NCBI GenBank assembly: GCA_963921425.1
Contig: OY992838.1
Location: forward strand, 7,254,001 to 7,318,000
Direction of reading: 5' to 3'
Origin: Dryas octopetala
Taxonomy: Eukaryota; Streptophyta; Magnoliopsida; Rosales; Rosaceae
DNA length: 64,000 nucleotides
Both the position numbers and the translations under genes were made by a program. Positions 8,382 to 19,559 of the stretch are shown in pieces; position 1 is the stretch's first letter, and every line of letters starts with the position of its first letter. The notes below the pieces were generated by a model, which was given only the letters and a program-made list of their open reading frames with translations, ran no database searches and was not told where the DNA came from.

Positions 8382-9152
8382 TAGGGGTGGGCATTAATAC
8401 TGAAATCGTCATGTTCAGTCCCGTCCCAAAATTTTCTTCCCACATTCTGTCTCATCCCGTTCCTAAATGGGATGAGAACGGTTCTGATGTTTGAAAACTG
8501 TCTCGTCCTGTACCGTCCCAAAATATTTTATTTATTATTTTGAATTTTAAAACTTTCTTTCTTTCTCTCTCTAATCTTTTATTTATTATTTAAATTTTAA
8601 AACTCTTTCTCTCTCTCTCTCTCTTCCCCACCTGTGACAACCCCCCATTGGCCCTCACTTTCTTTCATTCTCTCTTCCTTTTTACTTACTTTTTCTCTTT
8701 CCCCAACACCATCCTCCATTTCTTTCTTGCGACCAGCACTAGGTCGGCCACCCCAGCCACCCAGCCACCTCAAACTCAAGCAACCCAACCTTCTCAAGCC
8801 TGCACTCGACCCAGCCCAGTACCTACCTCGTCGTCCGGCCATTTTCCCAACAACCCAAGGTGACCCAACCACCTTTTTTTCTTTTTTTCTCCTGCTTCAT
8901 CTTCTTCTTCCTCCTCAAGCCATCTTTTTCTTCCTCTCTCTCTTCCCGACCGCTACCCCTTTCCCCAAGCTAATCTTGAAAAATTGAAAGTTTTTGTATG
9001 GGATCGGTTGGTATCAAACCAGTTTGGTCTGAAACGAGAAGGTATCAGAGCCCCAAAACGCTCACCTCTACTCTGTATCAATCCCGAACCCAAAGCATGA
9101 GATGGGAACGAGACGATGTTAGTCCATTCCCCCCGTCTCATGCTCACCCTTA
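8382..9152. mobile_element. non-autonomous hAT element (771 bp)
   Basis: The ends are inverted: TAGGGGTGGGCAT at left and, read inward from the right, TAAGGGTGAGCAT (11 of 13). The flanks are GTATTAAC (8374-8381) and GTATCAAC (9153-9160), an 8-bp target duplication with one mismatch, the length typical of hAT. The interior has pyrimidine-rich stretches and no transposase-like frame. It sits in the 31-bp tandem array. Confidence 0.82.
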
Positions 9153-9160
9153 GTATCAAC

Positions 9161-9581
9161 CCACATGTACAAACCCATACTTTTTTTTTCCCAATTATTT
9201 GATTAGTTTTTGCATTTTGTAGAGTGATGTATTTTTATTTGAATTTTTACAAGTGAATATTTTGTAAGATTTCTACAATTTGAATCTCATAAATTGTGAG
9301 ATTTAAATCGGTTAAATCCCTTAAATAGTGAGAGTTAAATTTCACAATTTATGAAATTTAAATCTAATTAATTTTAGGAAAATGTTGGAGGTAATTTTGG
9401 AATAAAAAATGCTTACAGAACAGTTGGACAATATTTTTATACCTCAATCTATTCTTACATTAGACTAACAGAGATTTATTTGAACAAATTCATCACTGAA
9501 TGAAATTCTTTAAAATCATTAAGTTTTTTAATACACATGAATTTCTTTGAATTTTTTAAAATTATGAATTGGATACATTAC
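9161..9581. other. spacer, no gene seen
   Basis: AT-rich sequence with short inverted phrases such as CACAATTTATGAAATTTAAATC and its near complement around 9275-9365. I see no coding or RNA feature. Confidence 0.5.
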
Positions 9582-10765
9582 GGAGGGTGTACTCAATCAA
9601 GACTTTTAAATACTTTTAAAGACTTTTGTTAAATTAAAAAGTCAGGAGGTACTCAATCAAGACTTTTATATACTTTTAAAAAGTTTATGAAAGTCAGGGA
9701 GTACTCAATCAAGACTTTTTAAAAAGTCTATGAAAGTCATACGGTACTCAAAATGTCAATGACTTTCACAGATTTCTCAAATCCATAGACTTTAAAAGAC
9801 TTTTGGCATTAAAGTATACATAACAAATCTTCTTATTTCTCTTCCATTCCCCCAAGAGACTTTGAAAGACTTTTGAGAAAAGGCTTCCCCTTTTCTCTCT
9901 CTGCCTCCTTTAGCATTGCATGCGCGCGTGTATGTCCCTTCCAACATTGACACACCTATTCCTTATATTTTCCCATCACTATGTCATTACATATAAATAG
10001 ACCTGTCATATACGGTTCTAACTCCATACTTCAGTGCTCCAGAAGTTAGTTTTATGGGTTTACAACATGTCAATTATAATATATTGTTCCACCCTTTTAA
10101 TTTTTGTATGTTTACGTTGAGAGTTTCAAGGATGACTTGAGTTAGATTTATCTATTAGATACAATAATAAAGAGATTAGTTCAACATTATTTAAATTTTT
10201 GACTTATATATTAAGTAGTAATACAACATTATTTCTTTCAAATTTTAAAACTTATATGCATTTCTCATTATGTATTATTTTATTTTTTAATTTAATTGTC
10301 TTCACACTTGGAAGCTCGTTTTCGTCAACGTTACCTGGATTTAACATTATCCATGTAACATTGAATAGTAAGTTTTGACAAATATTGAAGACCAGTTTTA
10401 GATCATTCAATATATTAGTAGGTTTCTTAACAATCTTAATTTCTTGGAGATTATTCTTTCATCAGCTTGTCATTTTTTGTTTGATTTCACTACTTTTTCA
10501 TTGCCCTTCTGTTTGATTTGATTTCATTGCGTTTTCATTACCCTTTGTGATATACGGATGCTATTATCTTACAATATTTCACAATGATATTTGTATCAAA
10601 AAGTCATTGAAAATCTATCAATGTCTATGAAAGTTTTTTAATAAAACTTCATGAAAGTCTATAAAAATCTATAAAACTCTTTGAAAGTCTATCATAATTC
10701 TGAAAGTCTATGAAAGTTTGTCACTTAAAAAAAATCTTTAAAAATCTGAATTGAGTACACCCTCC
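9582..10765. mobile_element. terminal-inverted-repeat element of unknown superfamily (1184 bp)
   Basis: The left end GGAGGGTGTACTCAATCAAGACTTTT is matched inversely at the right end by AAAATCTGAATTGAGTACACCCTCC, giving at least 16 identical terminal bases. Inside each end, phrases such as GACTTTTAAA and GTCTATGAAAGTC are repeated many times in opposite orientation, and the left end has three partial copies of the terminal phrase (9582, 9645, 9699). The flanks TACATTAC and TACATTTA could be an imperfect 8-bp duplication; a 3-bp TAC duplication is the alternative. The middle is AT-rich with no long frame. It resembles subterminal-repeat-rich hAT or Harbinger derivatives; I cannot decide which. 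Confidence 0.72.
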
Positions 10766-11129
10766 TACATTTAGATTTTATGGACTTTTAAATTCTTTTG
10801 AAAGTCGTTTTGTCCCAAATTATATAATCCCACCGAGCACAATTGTGAGCCCGAACACATCATAACACCGCCCACTTACGAGACCGACATCATCTGTTGC
10901 AGTGCGACCCACGTGTGCACTTGCCATGATATCCAAGTATCCAACACTCTCTCTTTTACCAAGGACGTGCTGCAACTTGAGCCTTCAACTCAACTTGACA
11001 ACCCAATGCGGGCCATGCCCACCCGATCCACTTTGATCCAACGGATCCGATTTGTCAGATGGTACTGTGTTGGCTATAATTTAGATTTTAGACCCACAAA
11101 AACATGAGCCATGTCATGCAATCAAATTC

Positions 11130-11138
11130 TATTTATAG
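11130..11138 (+). promoter_or_regulatory. possible TATA box of the GT14 gene
   Basis: TATTTATAG lies about 230 bases before the start codon at 11370 and is followed by a pyrimidine-rich leader (CTCTCTCTCT near 11345-11358), the usual plant arrangement. No direct evidence of the transcription start. Confidence 0.4.
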
Positions 11139-11369
11139 GATAAATACGAGCGAGCTAAGGAATCCTACCCAAACCACTATACGGAATTTTAATTACTTTG
11201 CATTAAAGCGCTTTTAAGTTCTGCCAAACAAAAAACGCCAAAAAAAAAAGCACTTTTAGGTTGTATTATGTCTTGCACTCTTATCTCCGCCGTCTATGAC
11301 CATCCTGTTCCACCAAATCTCACTCTCCATCTCTCTCACACACACTCTCTCTCTCTCTAAAACCAAACC

Positions 11370-12470
11370 ATGCTTTCGCCAACCCCACTCTCTCTCATCT
11401 GTGCCATTCTACTCTGTTTGCCTCTAGCCATAATCTTCACCATCAGCAGCCCAGCCACCCCCACCACCATTGCCACCGCCCAGAACCTCAAAACCCACCA
11501 AAAGCTCAACCTCATTCCGCCACCTCTCCCCTCAGACGACGATTCGCTTTTCCGACTCGCCGCCCGAGTCAACTCGCGACCCCCCCGATTACAAACCCCC
11601 AAAATCGCCTTCCTCTTCCTCACCACCTCCCCTCTCCCCTTTGCCCCTCTCTGGGAGCTCTTCTTCAAACAAACCCCTAAAGCCCTCTTCACCGTCTACG
11701 TCCACGCCGACCCGCGATTCCCATACGACACGCCATTTACCGGCGTTTTCGCCCGCCGAGTCATCCCCTCCAAACCCGCCCAGCGCTTTACCTCCACTCT
11801 CATCTCCGCCACGCGCCGCCTACTCGCCCACGCGCTGCTCGACGACCCCTTAAACTCAATGTTCGCCCTCTTCTCACCTTCTTGCATTCCCCTCCACTCC
11901 TTCAACTTCACGTACCGGACTTTGGCCCGATCCAAAAAGAGTTTCATCGAGATTCTGGAAAACGAGGTGGGCGCGTATGACAGGTGGGCGGCGCGTGGGG
12001 CGGACGCGATGCTTCCGCAGGTGCAGTTGGAGGAGTTTCGGATCGGGTCCCAGTTCTGGGTCCTAAAGCGGAAGCACGCGAGGCTCGTAGTGAGTGACAG
12101 AAGGCTTTGGGAAAAGTTCAAGCTACCGTGCGAGCGGTGGGACACGTGTTACCCGGAGGAAAATTACTTTCCTACCCTCGTCAACATGCGCGACCCCGGC
12201 GGGTGCGTGCCCGCCACGCTCACGCACGTGGACTGGACGGGGAGATTCGACGGGCACCCCCGCACGTACGAGGCGGAGGAGGTGGGGCCCGAAATGATCC
12301 GGTCGCTGAGGGACGCTAGGCCCAGGTACGGTGACGAGAAGGAGAGCAACAACGCCTCCGATTGGTCCGTGAGTGAGCGGCGTGACCCCTTCTTGTTTGC
12401 GAGGAAATTCCCGCCAGATGCGATCGAACCGTTGATGAGAATAGCCAATGACGTCATATTCCAAGATTAG
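11370..12470 (+). CDS. core-2/I-branching-like glycosyltransferase (GT14, BC10-like), intronless
   Basis: A protein of 366 residues. It has a type II membrane topology: a short N-terminus and a hydrophobic anchor at about residues 7-27 (LICAILLCLPLAIIF), then a Pro/Thr-rich stem. The catalytic region starts near residue 78 with KIAFLFLTTSPLPFAPLWELFF. It continues with FTVYVHADPRF, FALFSPSCIPLHSF, GSQFWVLKRKHA and CYPEENYFPTLV (the acidic EE is expected for the catalytic base). The last conserved block is LTHVDWTGRFDGHP. This order is that of the plant branch of GT14, Golgi enzymes whose rice member BC10 affects cell walls; the plant substrate is largely unknown. The family usually runs 370-400 residues, so the gene looks complete. 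The ATG is the first after a pyrimidine-rich leader. The GC content is clearly above the flanks. It matches At4g32290 by family and position. Confidence 0.92.
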   Translation: MLSPTPLSLICAILLCLPLAIIFTISSPATPTTIATAQNLKTHQKLNLIPPPLPSDDDSLFRLAARVNSRPPRLQTPKIAFLFLTTSPLPFAPLWELFFKQTPKALFTVYVHADPRFPYDTPFTGVFARRVIPSKPAQRFTSTLISATRRLLAHALLDDPLNSMFALFSPSCIPLHSFNFTYRTLARSKKSFIEILENEVGAYDRWAARGADAMLPQVQLEEFRIGSQFWVLKRKHARLVVSDRRLWEKFKLPCERWDTCYPEENYFPTLVNMRDPGGCVPATLTHVDWTGRFDGHPRTYEAEEVGPEMIRSLRDARPRYGDEKESNNASDWSVSERRDPFLFARKFPPDAIEPLMRIANDVIFQD

Positions 12471-13587
12471 GATGTCATATGTATATTTTATCATTTTTCT
12501 CATTTTTCTGTTTTTGTAATTTAGAGATAAAAATTTATAAACGAAACCGGGACAAACCCGGTGGATTTGAGGAGTGAATGGTTGATGGGTGCACGTGTTT
12601 GTTTTTGTTATGAAAATATCAAAAGTGGGAAACCGTGTTTGGCTAAGCTTAGCGTTGCCCTCTTCCTTTTTTGCCTTTTATGAATGGTGTTATTCTACTA
12701 TTTAGGCTTTATAGATTCTCCAAAGTCCAAAGGCTTAAGTAATTATTTGTGCATCAACCCACCCTTTACTAACTTCAAAGGACCCCTAATTTGCGGTGTC
12801 AAATGCCCAATTGTTTGGATTGGATCGTATACAAACAAATATGATGCTAGAAAGATACTTGAGTAGTGGAAAAATGAATTCTTCAAGATTTAAGATTTAA
12901 ATATGTAATTTCTTTTTATTTTTTGGCTAACAAGGCACGTAGTAATCTTGGTTGGTGAGCTTGCTATTTAAGGTAGAGTAATCCCATCATTAATTATCAA
13001 TAAGGAAATTATTAAATTAATAATTAATTATGTTTATTAGGTATATAAAGGTACGTTAAGTGTATGCATGTAATTTGGAGCAGAGACCACCTGTTGAATT
13101 TTTGCAAACGACCACGTGTCCGCCAAATCTAGCGCTGCGGCTGCGCTGGCGGGTATGCTAATACTTACATTCTTTTCGCGACAACGAATGGAGAGTCGTG
13201 GTTAAAAGCTCAAATAGGCAAAAAATCATTATGTTAGTAACAAGTGGCAACTGCTCAGACTGACATCTGTAAGGGTAAAGCATACACTCTCTGGCATAGT
13301 TCCCCACATTCTCTTTTCTCCACATTTATTTTTAACTAATTTGTGATATATATATATGCTTTTTGTTGGTTGAATTGAGGAATAAAATTTTGAATTTTTC
13401 AGAAATTTCGATAGAATTTTAAATTTTGACAAAAATAACAGAAATTGTAATCATAATATGAAAAATTTTGAATAAAATTTTACTATATATTTACTTAATA
13501 TATTATCTACTACATTGAAAAAAAAATTAAAAAAAATTAATTATATAGTAAATTTCATACAAAATAAAATGAAAACACATTACTTTA
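12471..13587. other. spacer downstream of the GT14 gene, no gene seen
   Basis: Holds the 3' flank of the GT14 gene (T-rich to about 12540), then mostly AT-rich sequence. A short GC-rich phrase with CACGTG-like GACCACGTGTCC lies near 13109-13120. No reading frame looks coding. Confidence 0.5.
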
Positions 13588-13900
13588 AAGCATTATTTTA
13601 TTAAGGATGTTGTGGATAACAAAGGAGTTGAAGTTGTTTATTGCAAGACTGAAAATCAAGCAACTAATATCTTCACAAAAGCTCTACCTAAAGATAAGTT
13701 TATCTATTTAAGGCAACTATTGGGAGTTAAATAATAAGATATATAAGGCTAGGATTTTATTTGGTGTTGAAATATAATGTCTCCTGCCTTTTGAACATAA
13801 AAATATCTAGTTACTGTTTTATATCTTGTCAATTTTATTTTTGAGTCTAATGCCACATGTAAGGCTAGGATTTTATTTGGTGTTGACTTCTTAGGAACTT
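13588..13900 (+). mobile_element. Ty1/copia fossil, end of pol and start of 3' region
   Basis: The plus strand reads a short tail typical of copia RNase H (DNKGVEVVYCKTENQ, IFTKALPKDKF, LRQLLGVK, stop at about 13730-13732). The phrase TAAGGCTAGGATTTTATTTGGTGTTGA follows just after the stop and again at about 13860, in line with the polypurine tract and LTR edge of such elements. Only a small remnant is here, and it is clearly broken and old. Confidence 0.75.
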
Positions 13901-14136
13901 GTCCTAAGCCTCACAATCAAAACTCTTAGACATATCAAAAAAAAAGGGCAGTAAGCTTGCTGCGTACCTTGTCTATTCTCTCTCTCTCTCTCAACTCTTC
14001 ATTTCTCTGCAACTGTCTTTCTATTTTTGTTTGAGATTGATTGAGTGCAGGTGAAGATCAAATTGAGGAGTCCATTTCAACAAAACATTCATTCCATTTG
14101 AGGAGTCAACCACCCTCTCCTCTCCTGTCCCGCAAT

Positions 14137-15023
14137 TAGGGGTGGGCATAATAACCGGCGCACCGAAACACCGAACCAAACCAACCGTAAAAAAATCGAA
14201 AAAACACTGAGTTGACCAAAAAGTCAACAGCGTAAGAGAAAACCGAACCAAACCGTATATGGATGGTTCCGGTTCCGGTTTCATGCTCATTTTACCCGAA
14301 CCAAACCGTGTAATTTTTAAAAAATATAATTATACATTTTTGTACACATTTTATACATTTTTATACACATTTTATACATTTTTATTTTTGACCCTAAAAT
14401 ATATCTTATATAACCCTATGAGTTTAATATTTTATATATATAATAATGTTTTAGTATATAATTTTAGTTATATCTTATATAATAAAATTAGTATATTCTA
14501 TTTCTATATACTCTATACTCTATAGTCTATAATCTATATAATGTTTTATGCATATAGAGTTATATATAAACTTAGCATAGTTAGTTATATATAACTATAT
14601 AGTTAGTAACTTAGTATATAGTTGTATACATACTACAATAGTTATATATAACTATATAAGTAATATATAATTATAGTAGTATACTAGTATATACTATAGT
14701 AGTATATAGTTATATATATATTCTACTCATTACTCTATAATAGTTATATATAATCTTATATATAGTTATAACTTATAACCCAAATTTGCCCAAACCCCAA
14801 ACAAAATCTCAATCTCCCCAAAAATGCCAATATGAATAATAACTCATTAAACCCAGAATCATAGTGGAGAACCAAACCGAACCGAACCGCACCGCACTTT
14901 GAATGGTTTGATTTTTCTCCTCCCTTTTCGGTTTTTAGCACCGAACTACACCGTATAGGAACGTCCGGCTCGGCACACGGTTTCGGGGGTTAACCGGGCC
15001 AAACCGCACCTCGCCCACCCCTA
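14137..15023. mobile_element. non-autonomous hAT element (887 bp)
   Basis: It has an 11-bp perfect inverted end (TAGGGGTGGGC at left, GCCCACCCCTA at right), the same terminal sequence as the element at 8382. The flanks CCCGCAAT (14129-14136) and CCCGCAAC (15024-15031) form an 8-bp target duplication with one mismatch. The interior starts with repeats of ACCGAACCAAACCG, passes through a 450-bp AT-only stretch (14320-14780), and ends with the same ACCGAACC motif in direct form and a CCGG-rich tail. No transposase is present. Confidence 0.85.
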
Positions 15024-15031
15024 CCCGCAAC

Positions 15032-15400
15032 CTCTCTCTTTCTCTCCTTCATCAGCTTGAGCACTACCAAGCTTCTCCATCTCTCACCCCCTGTCGCTGA
15101 AACCCACCGAAAACCCAGCCCCTCCTCTCTTTCTCCCTCCATAGCCTCAGTTCTTCCCAAAACCCAGAAACTTCCCGAAAATCCCACCCCCAAAGTCAAA
15201 AATTTTGTCGAAATACCGAAATTCAACGAAATTATCGAAATTTTGTCGAAAACTAGTTGGTTTAGTGTTAAAATTTTCATAGCCCAAAGAAATGAAAATT
15301 TCGCCGAAAATTTCAAAATTAACTTATCGTATAACCGTAGAAATCGTTTTATATACTTTGGGATAAATATTTTAACAGAAAATTCAAATTTAGTACTTAT
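15032..15400. other. spacer, no gene seen
   Basis: A pyrimidine-rich stretch with short open frames on both strands, then AT-rich sequence with repeated CGAAATT phrases around 15205-15255. No domain is recognised. Confidence 0.45.
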
Positions 15401-16735
15401 TACTTATTCCTTTTTTTTTTGTCTGAATTATTATATTTCTTTTTTTTTTTCCTAAATAAAACCCTTGTTTTTTTTATTTAAATAAAGCCATTTGACTACT
15501 CCACATCAAATAAATATGTCATCATTTTTTTATTTTTTGAGGGTATAGGGTATAAGTTCACCTTATACCCTTATAGAGTCTAAAATGAAGTGTGTGGAAG
15601 CTGCATATTAGGTTTTAGCTTCAAAATTCTAGAGTTAAAATCTAACATTAAGTTGAGAAACTAATATCGAGGGCTTGAAGAAAAAGAAACAATGCATTGT
15701 TTCTGAAACTGCAGGCTTGCAGTTGCAGTTACTAACTGCAAGTGAAATTGCAGTTTCTGAAACTGCAAAGTGAAATGAAACTGCAGTTTTTTTGGAGTTG
15801 CAGGCTTGCAGTTGCAGAACGATGCTTATGAGTGAAGATGAACAATTTTCGATTTGGTAAAGTTGAAGAAAGAGATCGATTTGGCAAAAAAAAAAAAAAA
15901 ACAAGATCAGTTTTGGGTTGTTTGTGTTGTTGGTTTGGTTGTGATGCGTTTCTTTTGGAAGGTGTCCGCATTTTATATTTTGGGGGGCTGGTAGATAGTG
16001 TCCGCAAGTTAATAAAAATAGATTGAGTGGTTTTGGTTAATATTTTGCTTTGTTAATACCTTATAATTAATGGACACTATTACTTATTACATTTTTTTTG
16101 TCTGAATTATTATATTTCTTTTTTTTCCGAAATAAAACCCTTGTTTAAAAAAATAATAATAATAAAGCCATTTGACTACTTCACATCAAATAAATATGTC
16201 ATCATTTTTTTATTTTTTGAGGGTATAGGGTATGAGTTCACCTTATACTCTCATAGGGTCTAAAGTGAAGTGTGTGGAAGCTGTATCTTAGGTTTTAGCT
16301 TCAAAATTCTACAGTTAAAATCTAACATTAAGTTGGGGGGCTGATAGATAGTGTCCGCAAGTTAATAAAAATAGATTGAGTGATTTTGGTTAATATTTTG
16401 TTTTGTTAGTATCTTATAATTAATGGACTCTATTACTTATTACATTTTTTTTGTCTGAATTATTATATTTCTTTTTTTTCCTAAATAAAACCCTTGTTAA
16501 AAAAAAAATAATAATAAAGCCATTTGACTACTTCACATCAAATAAATATGTCATCATTTTTTTATTTTTTGAGGGTATAGGGTATGAGTTCACCTTATAC
16601 CCTCATAGGGTCTAAAATGAAGTGTGTGGAAGCTGTATATTAGATTTTAGCTTCAAAATTCTAGAGTTAAAATCTAACATTAAGTTGACAAACTAATATC
16701 GAGGGCTTGAAGAAAAAGAAAAAATGCACTGTTGA
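15401..16735. repeat. three-copy tandem repeat, 353-bp period, first copy enlarged
   Basis: A unit beginning TACTTATT and containing GCCATTTGACTAC, AAATAAATATGTCATCA, GAGGGTATAGGGTAT and GAAGTGTGTGGAAGCTG starts at 15401, 16081 and 16434. The last two starts are 353 bp apart and the first gap is 680 bp, so the first unit has about 327 extra bases. The extra part (about 15690-15980) is rich in CTGCAG, GCAGTTTC and GCTTGCAGTTGCAG phrases. Copies 1 and 3 share a tail (CTAATATCGAGGGCTTGAAG) that copy 2 lacks. A run of A ends the array near 16778-16793. Confidence 0.85.
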
Positions 16736-16793
16736 ACACTCGACAATGGCCACCGAGCCCTCGACGCCTGAGTCACGAAAAAAAAAAAAAAAA

Positions 16794-18026
16794 CTAATGC
16801 ACCAATATTATATAGCGTGGAATAGTTACAATATTATTGAAGTTTATTTAGAATTTTAAAAACCATAATACTTTTAGTAAGTAAAATATAAAATTAAAGA
16901 ACCTTAATAAAAGTCTCCCATATGTTAATTACTGTTGGGGTCATGTTGAACTGAGATGCCACAAAATTTATAGAAGAAGAAACTAAAACAAATAAGGGTA
17001 TTTTTGCAAGGAAACATATTAACATCGTACATGCTAGACAGGCCGGCCCAAAAACAGCTGGATCTGTACCTAGAAAAAGGCCCAAGCCCACCTAAGCCCA
17101 AGTATTTTGGGTGGGTACTAGGTCTAAATTTTTACAATAAACCTACTCTCAAAGCCCACCCATTAAGCAAAAGTCGATTTCACACCTTTTTGTTTTTTAT
17201 TTACAATTTCTTTTATTAGATTTGCATGCCCAGCATGCTAAATAAATCAAAATGCATAGACTATGAGTGGTACTTTTTAAAGTATTTTGCTTTTCAATTG
17301 CTGGGTGTTAGATAGCAACACTCATTTAGATACAAGTGGCAAGGTTGAACCCAGTGGCCCAGGGCATGGTGCAACAGCCTAACAGGGTGATTTGGGCCAT
17401 CTACCCCACCAATCAAAGGAGTTAGCCCAACCCAATAATGGAGAAATGAAAACTTATTAATATCTTGGGCAGTGTTGGATCCAAATTTCTGCTGAAAGTC
17501 CAAAATTCTGATTTTGAGTTTGATAACCATAGCATAGCAGGATTTTGAGGTTCTTGGTTGCATATATGGGAGCAAATTCCTTACAGAAGCTCAACATCTC
17601 TCACTCCAAATATAAGTCTCACTCAGATGTCTTGATTAGAACTCACTTTCTTTCTGCTGTGGGTGTTAGGGAATGAGGTGGGTTTGGATTTTGGTTATGA
17701 GAGAGGGAGTGTGAGATTGTGGTCTTCAGTAGAGAGCTGGGTGGGTGTGGGTTCTTGAAAGTGCAAAGAGAGAGGATTCATTACTCCATTTATAAAACTT
17801 CTAGTGATATAAGAAAGTTGGTAACCAGCTGTTACCCACAAAATGAAGACATTACTATTTTGACTCATGAGCCTGGTACTGTGGTACAGATATTGGGACC
17901 CATTGCCCCATCATTGAACAACGCCATAGCTAATTCTCCATCAGACATCAAATCACAAGGGCAGTAGTTGGCTAATCTCATCAGTAGAAAAATGGTAAAA
18001 TGAGGATCACATATATGAATGTTAAA
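16794..18026. other. spacer, no gene that can be supported
   Basis: Contains two modest open frames (17294-17575 minus, 93 codons; 17719-17967 plus, 82 codons). Neither shows a known motif nor a clear splice partner. The region from 17300 to 17960 is less AT-rich than its surroundings and could be an old gene fragment or a transposon remnant. Confidence 0.4.
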
Positions 18027-18365
18027 AGTTCACTTTTGCCAATTGTAGTTTGAGTTAAATTTTATTTTGATTCTTCTAGTTTTAATTGTTACAATTTTAG
18101 TTACGTAGTTTATAAATATTTATAATTTAAGAATATGTTAATATTTTTATTTAAATTATCAAATTTGTTGTGCTTTTAATCATGTATTTTATGAATTATT
18201 TTGATTTTAATTATGTATTTTATGAATTATTTTAATTGTAATTATGTATTTTATATATCATTATTAATTTAATGATAAATTTAATAAATTAATAGATAAA
18301 AATCATAATATATTATTGAATTGTAATAATTTATAATTTATAAATTGTAAAATTAAAATCAAAAC
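18027..18365. repeat. dispersed AT-rich repeat, copy 1 of a family also at 50409
   Basis: Phrases such as AAGTTCACTTTTG, ATGTTAATATTTTTATTT, AAATTTGTTGTG, TCATGTA(T/C)TTTA, TTTAATGAT(A/C)AATTTAATAAA and TTATAAATT appear in the same order as at 50409-50705. It is probably a MITE-like or other short interspersed element. The ends are not fixed. Confidence 0.6.
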
Positions 18366-18517
18366 TATTGAAGCTATGAAAACGAGAGTGAAACCTACTA
18401 CAAACACTGTAAAATTTGGCCTGAATGTATCACAATCACATTCATATATTGTGGTCCTTATTCCTCGAACTCCTCATGGGACAGAATTACAGATGAGAGA
18501 TGACCTTTCCTCAGCCC

Positions 18518-18531
<14 letters not shown>

Positions 18532-18573
<42 letters not shown>
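18532..18573. repeat. (GA)n microsatellite
   Basis: An uninterrupted dinucleotide run of about 21 units. No nearby gene explains it. Confidence 0.95.
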
Positions 18574-18575
<2 letters not shown>

Positions 18576-18746
18576 GCAGTTGACCTTTCAATGTTGATTT
18601 GGTTTTGGTAACCATTTTAGGTGAACCTCAGAATTATTTTTGAGGTTGCTATTGGTTGGAGGATTCCAGGGTTTGGAATTTGTTTTCGCAAATTACAAAT
18701 ATAATATTGAACAATAAGGAAACCTATTGCACCAGCCTCTATTCTC

Positions 18747-19551
18747 CAGTGCCGTTCCAGACTTTTTAGAGGCCTCAGGGCGAAAATCTAAAAATGGCCC
18801 TTTTGTATATAAAGAAAAAAATTATAAAATTATGTAGGCATATTTTTCATTTACTTTTGCTTGAAAATAAAAAATAAAATGATACTTTTATTAAACAGGA
18901 GATAATATTATAGTTTGTACAAATTTCAACAAAAAATTTGAGACAATAAATAATCAAAGTTATAGGGCCTTTGGATATACAAGCTTTGAAAAAAAAGTAA
19001 TTTAAACTTTGAACAAAATCCTAATTTCTTTGGAGACAATGGAGTGGATATGAGGACTAAAGAAGGGATCAAGAGAAATCGATAGTTAATCGAAGAAGAG
19101 CATCGAGCTGAAGCCTTGAGAATCAAAAATCTGATCAAATGGATTATGGAGGAACTTCAACTGAGGAAGAGAAATTAAATGATTGAGAGTTGAGAGAGTC
19201 TGAGACAGTGAGGGAGGGAGGGAGAGAGAGAAAAATAAAAAACAAAACCCTTATCGTTTAATATAAAAAAACTTTTGACGTTTAAGCTTTTCAATAAAGA
19301 AATAAAAGTTTAAAAACTAAATTTAATTATTACTTTAGTTATTATAAATTTAATTTGGGCCTCTTACAAACTTTGGCCTTTTAGATATAAGCCTTGAACA
19401 CTTTAGTTACTACTTACTAGGCCTCTACATATCATAACTTTAAATTTAATTTTTTTAATATTATAATATATATATATATATAAAATTGGGCCCCCCTTAA
19501 AAGTAGGCCCTGGGCGGTCGCTCCTCCAGCCCTTGCTCAGGGACGGCTCTG
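18747..19551. mobile_element. non-autonomous hAT element (805 bp), second terminal type
   Basis: Ends are CAGTGCCGTTCC at left and, inward from the right, CAGAGCCGTCCC (10 of 12), the CAG-start form common in plant hAT elements. The flanks CTATTCTC (18739-18746) and CTCTTCTC (19552-19559) are an 8-bp target duplication with one mismatch. The interior is AT-rich, with phrases like AGGCCT and GGCCC near both ends (GAGGCCTCAGGGCG; GTAGGCCCTGGGCGG). No transposase frame is visible. Confidence 0.82.
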
Positions 19552-19559
19552 CTCTTCTC

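Noticed and set aside
11357-12503. Minus-strand frames opposite the GT14 gene
   Set aside because: Shadow frames in GC-rich coding DNA.
17719-17967. 82-codon frame near 17.8 kb as a small gene
   Set aside because: No motif, no conserved neighbour and no clear promoter; kept only as a note in the spacer entry.
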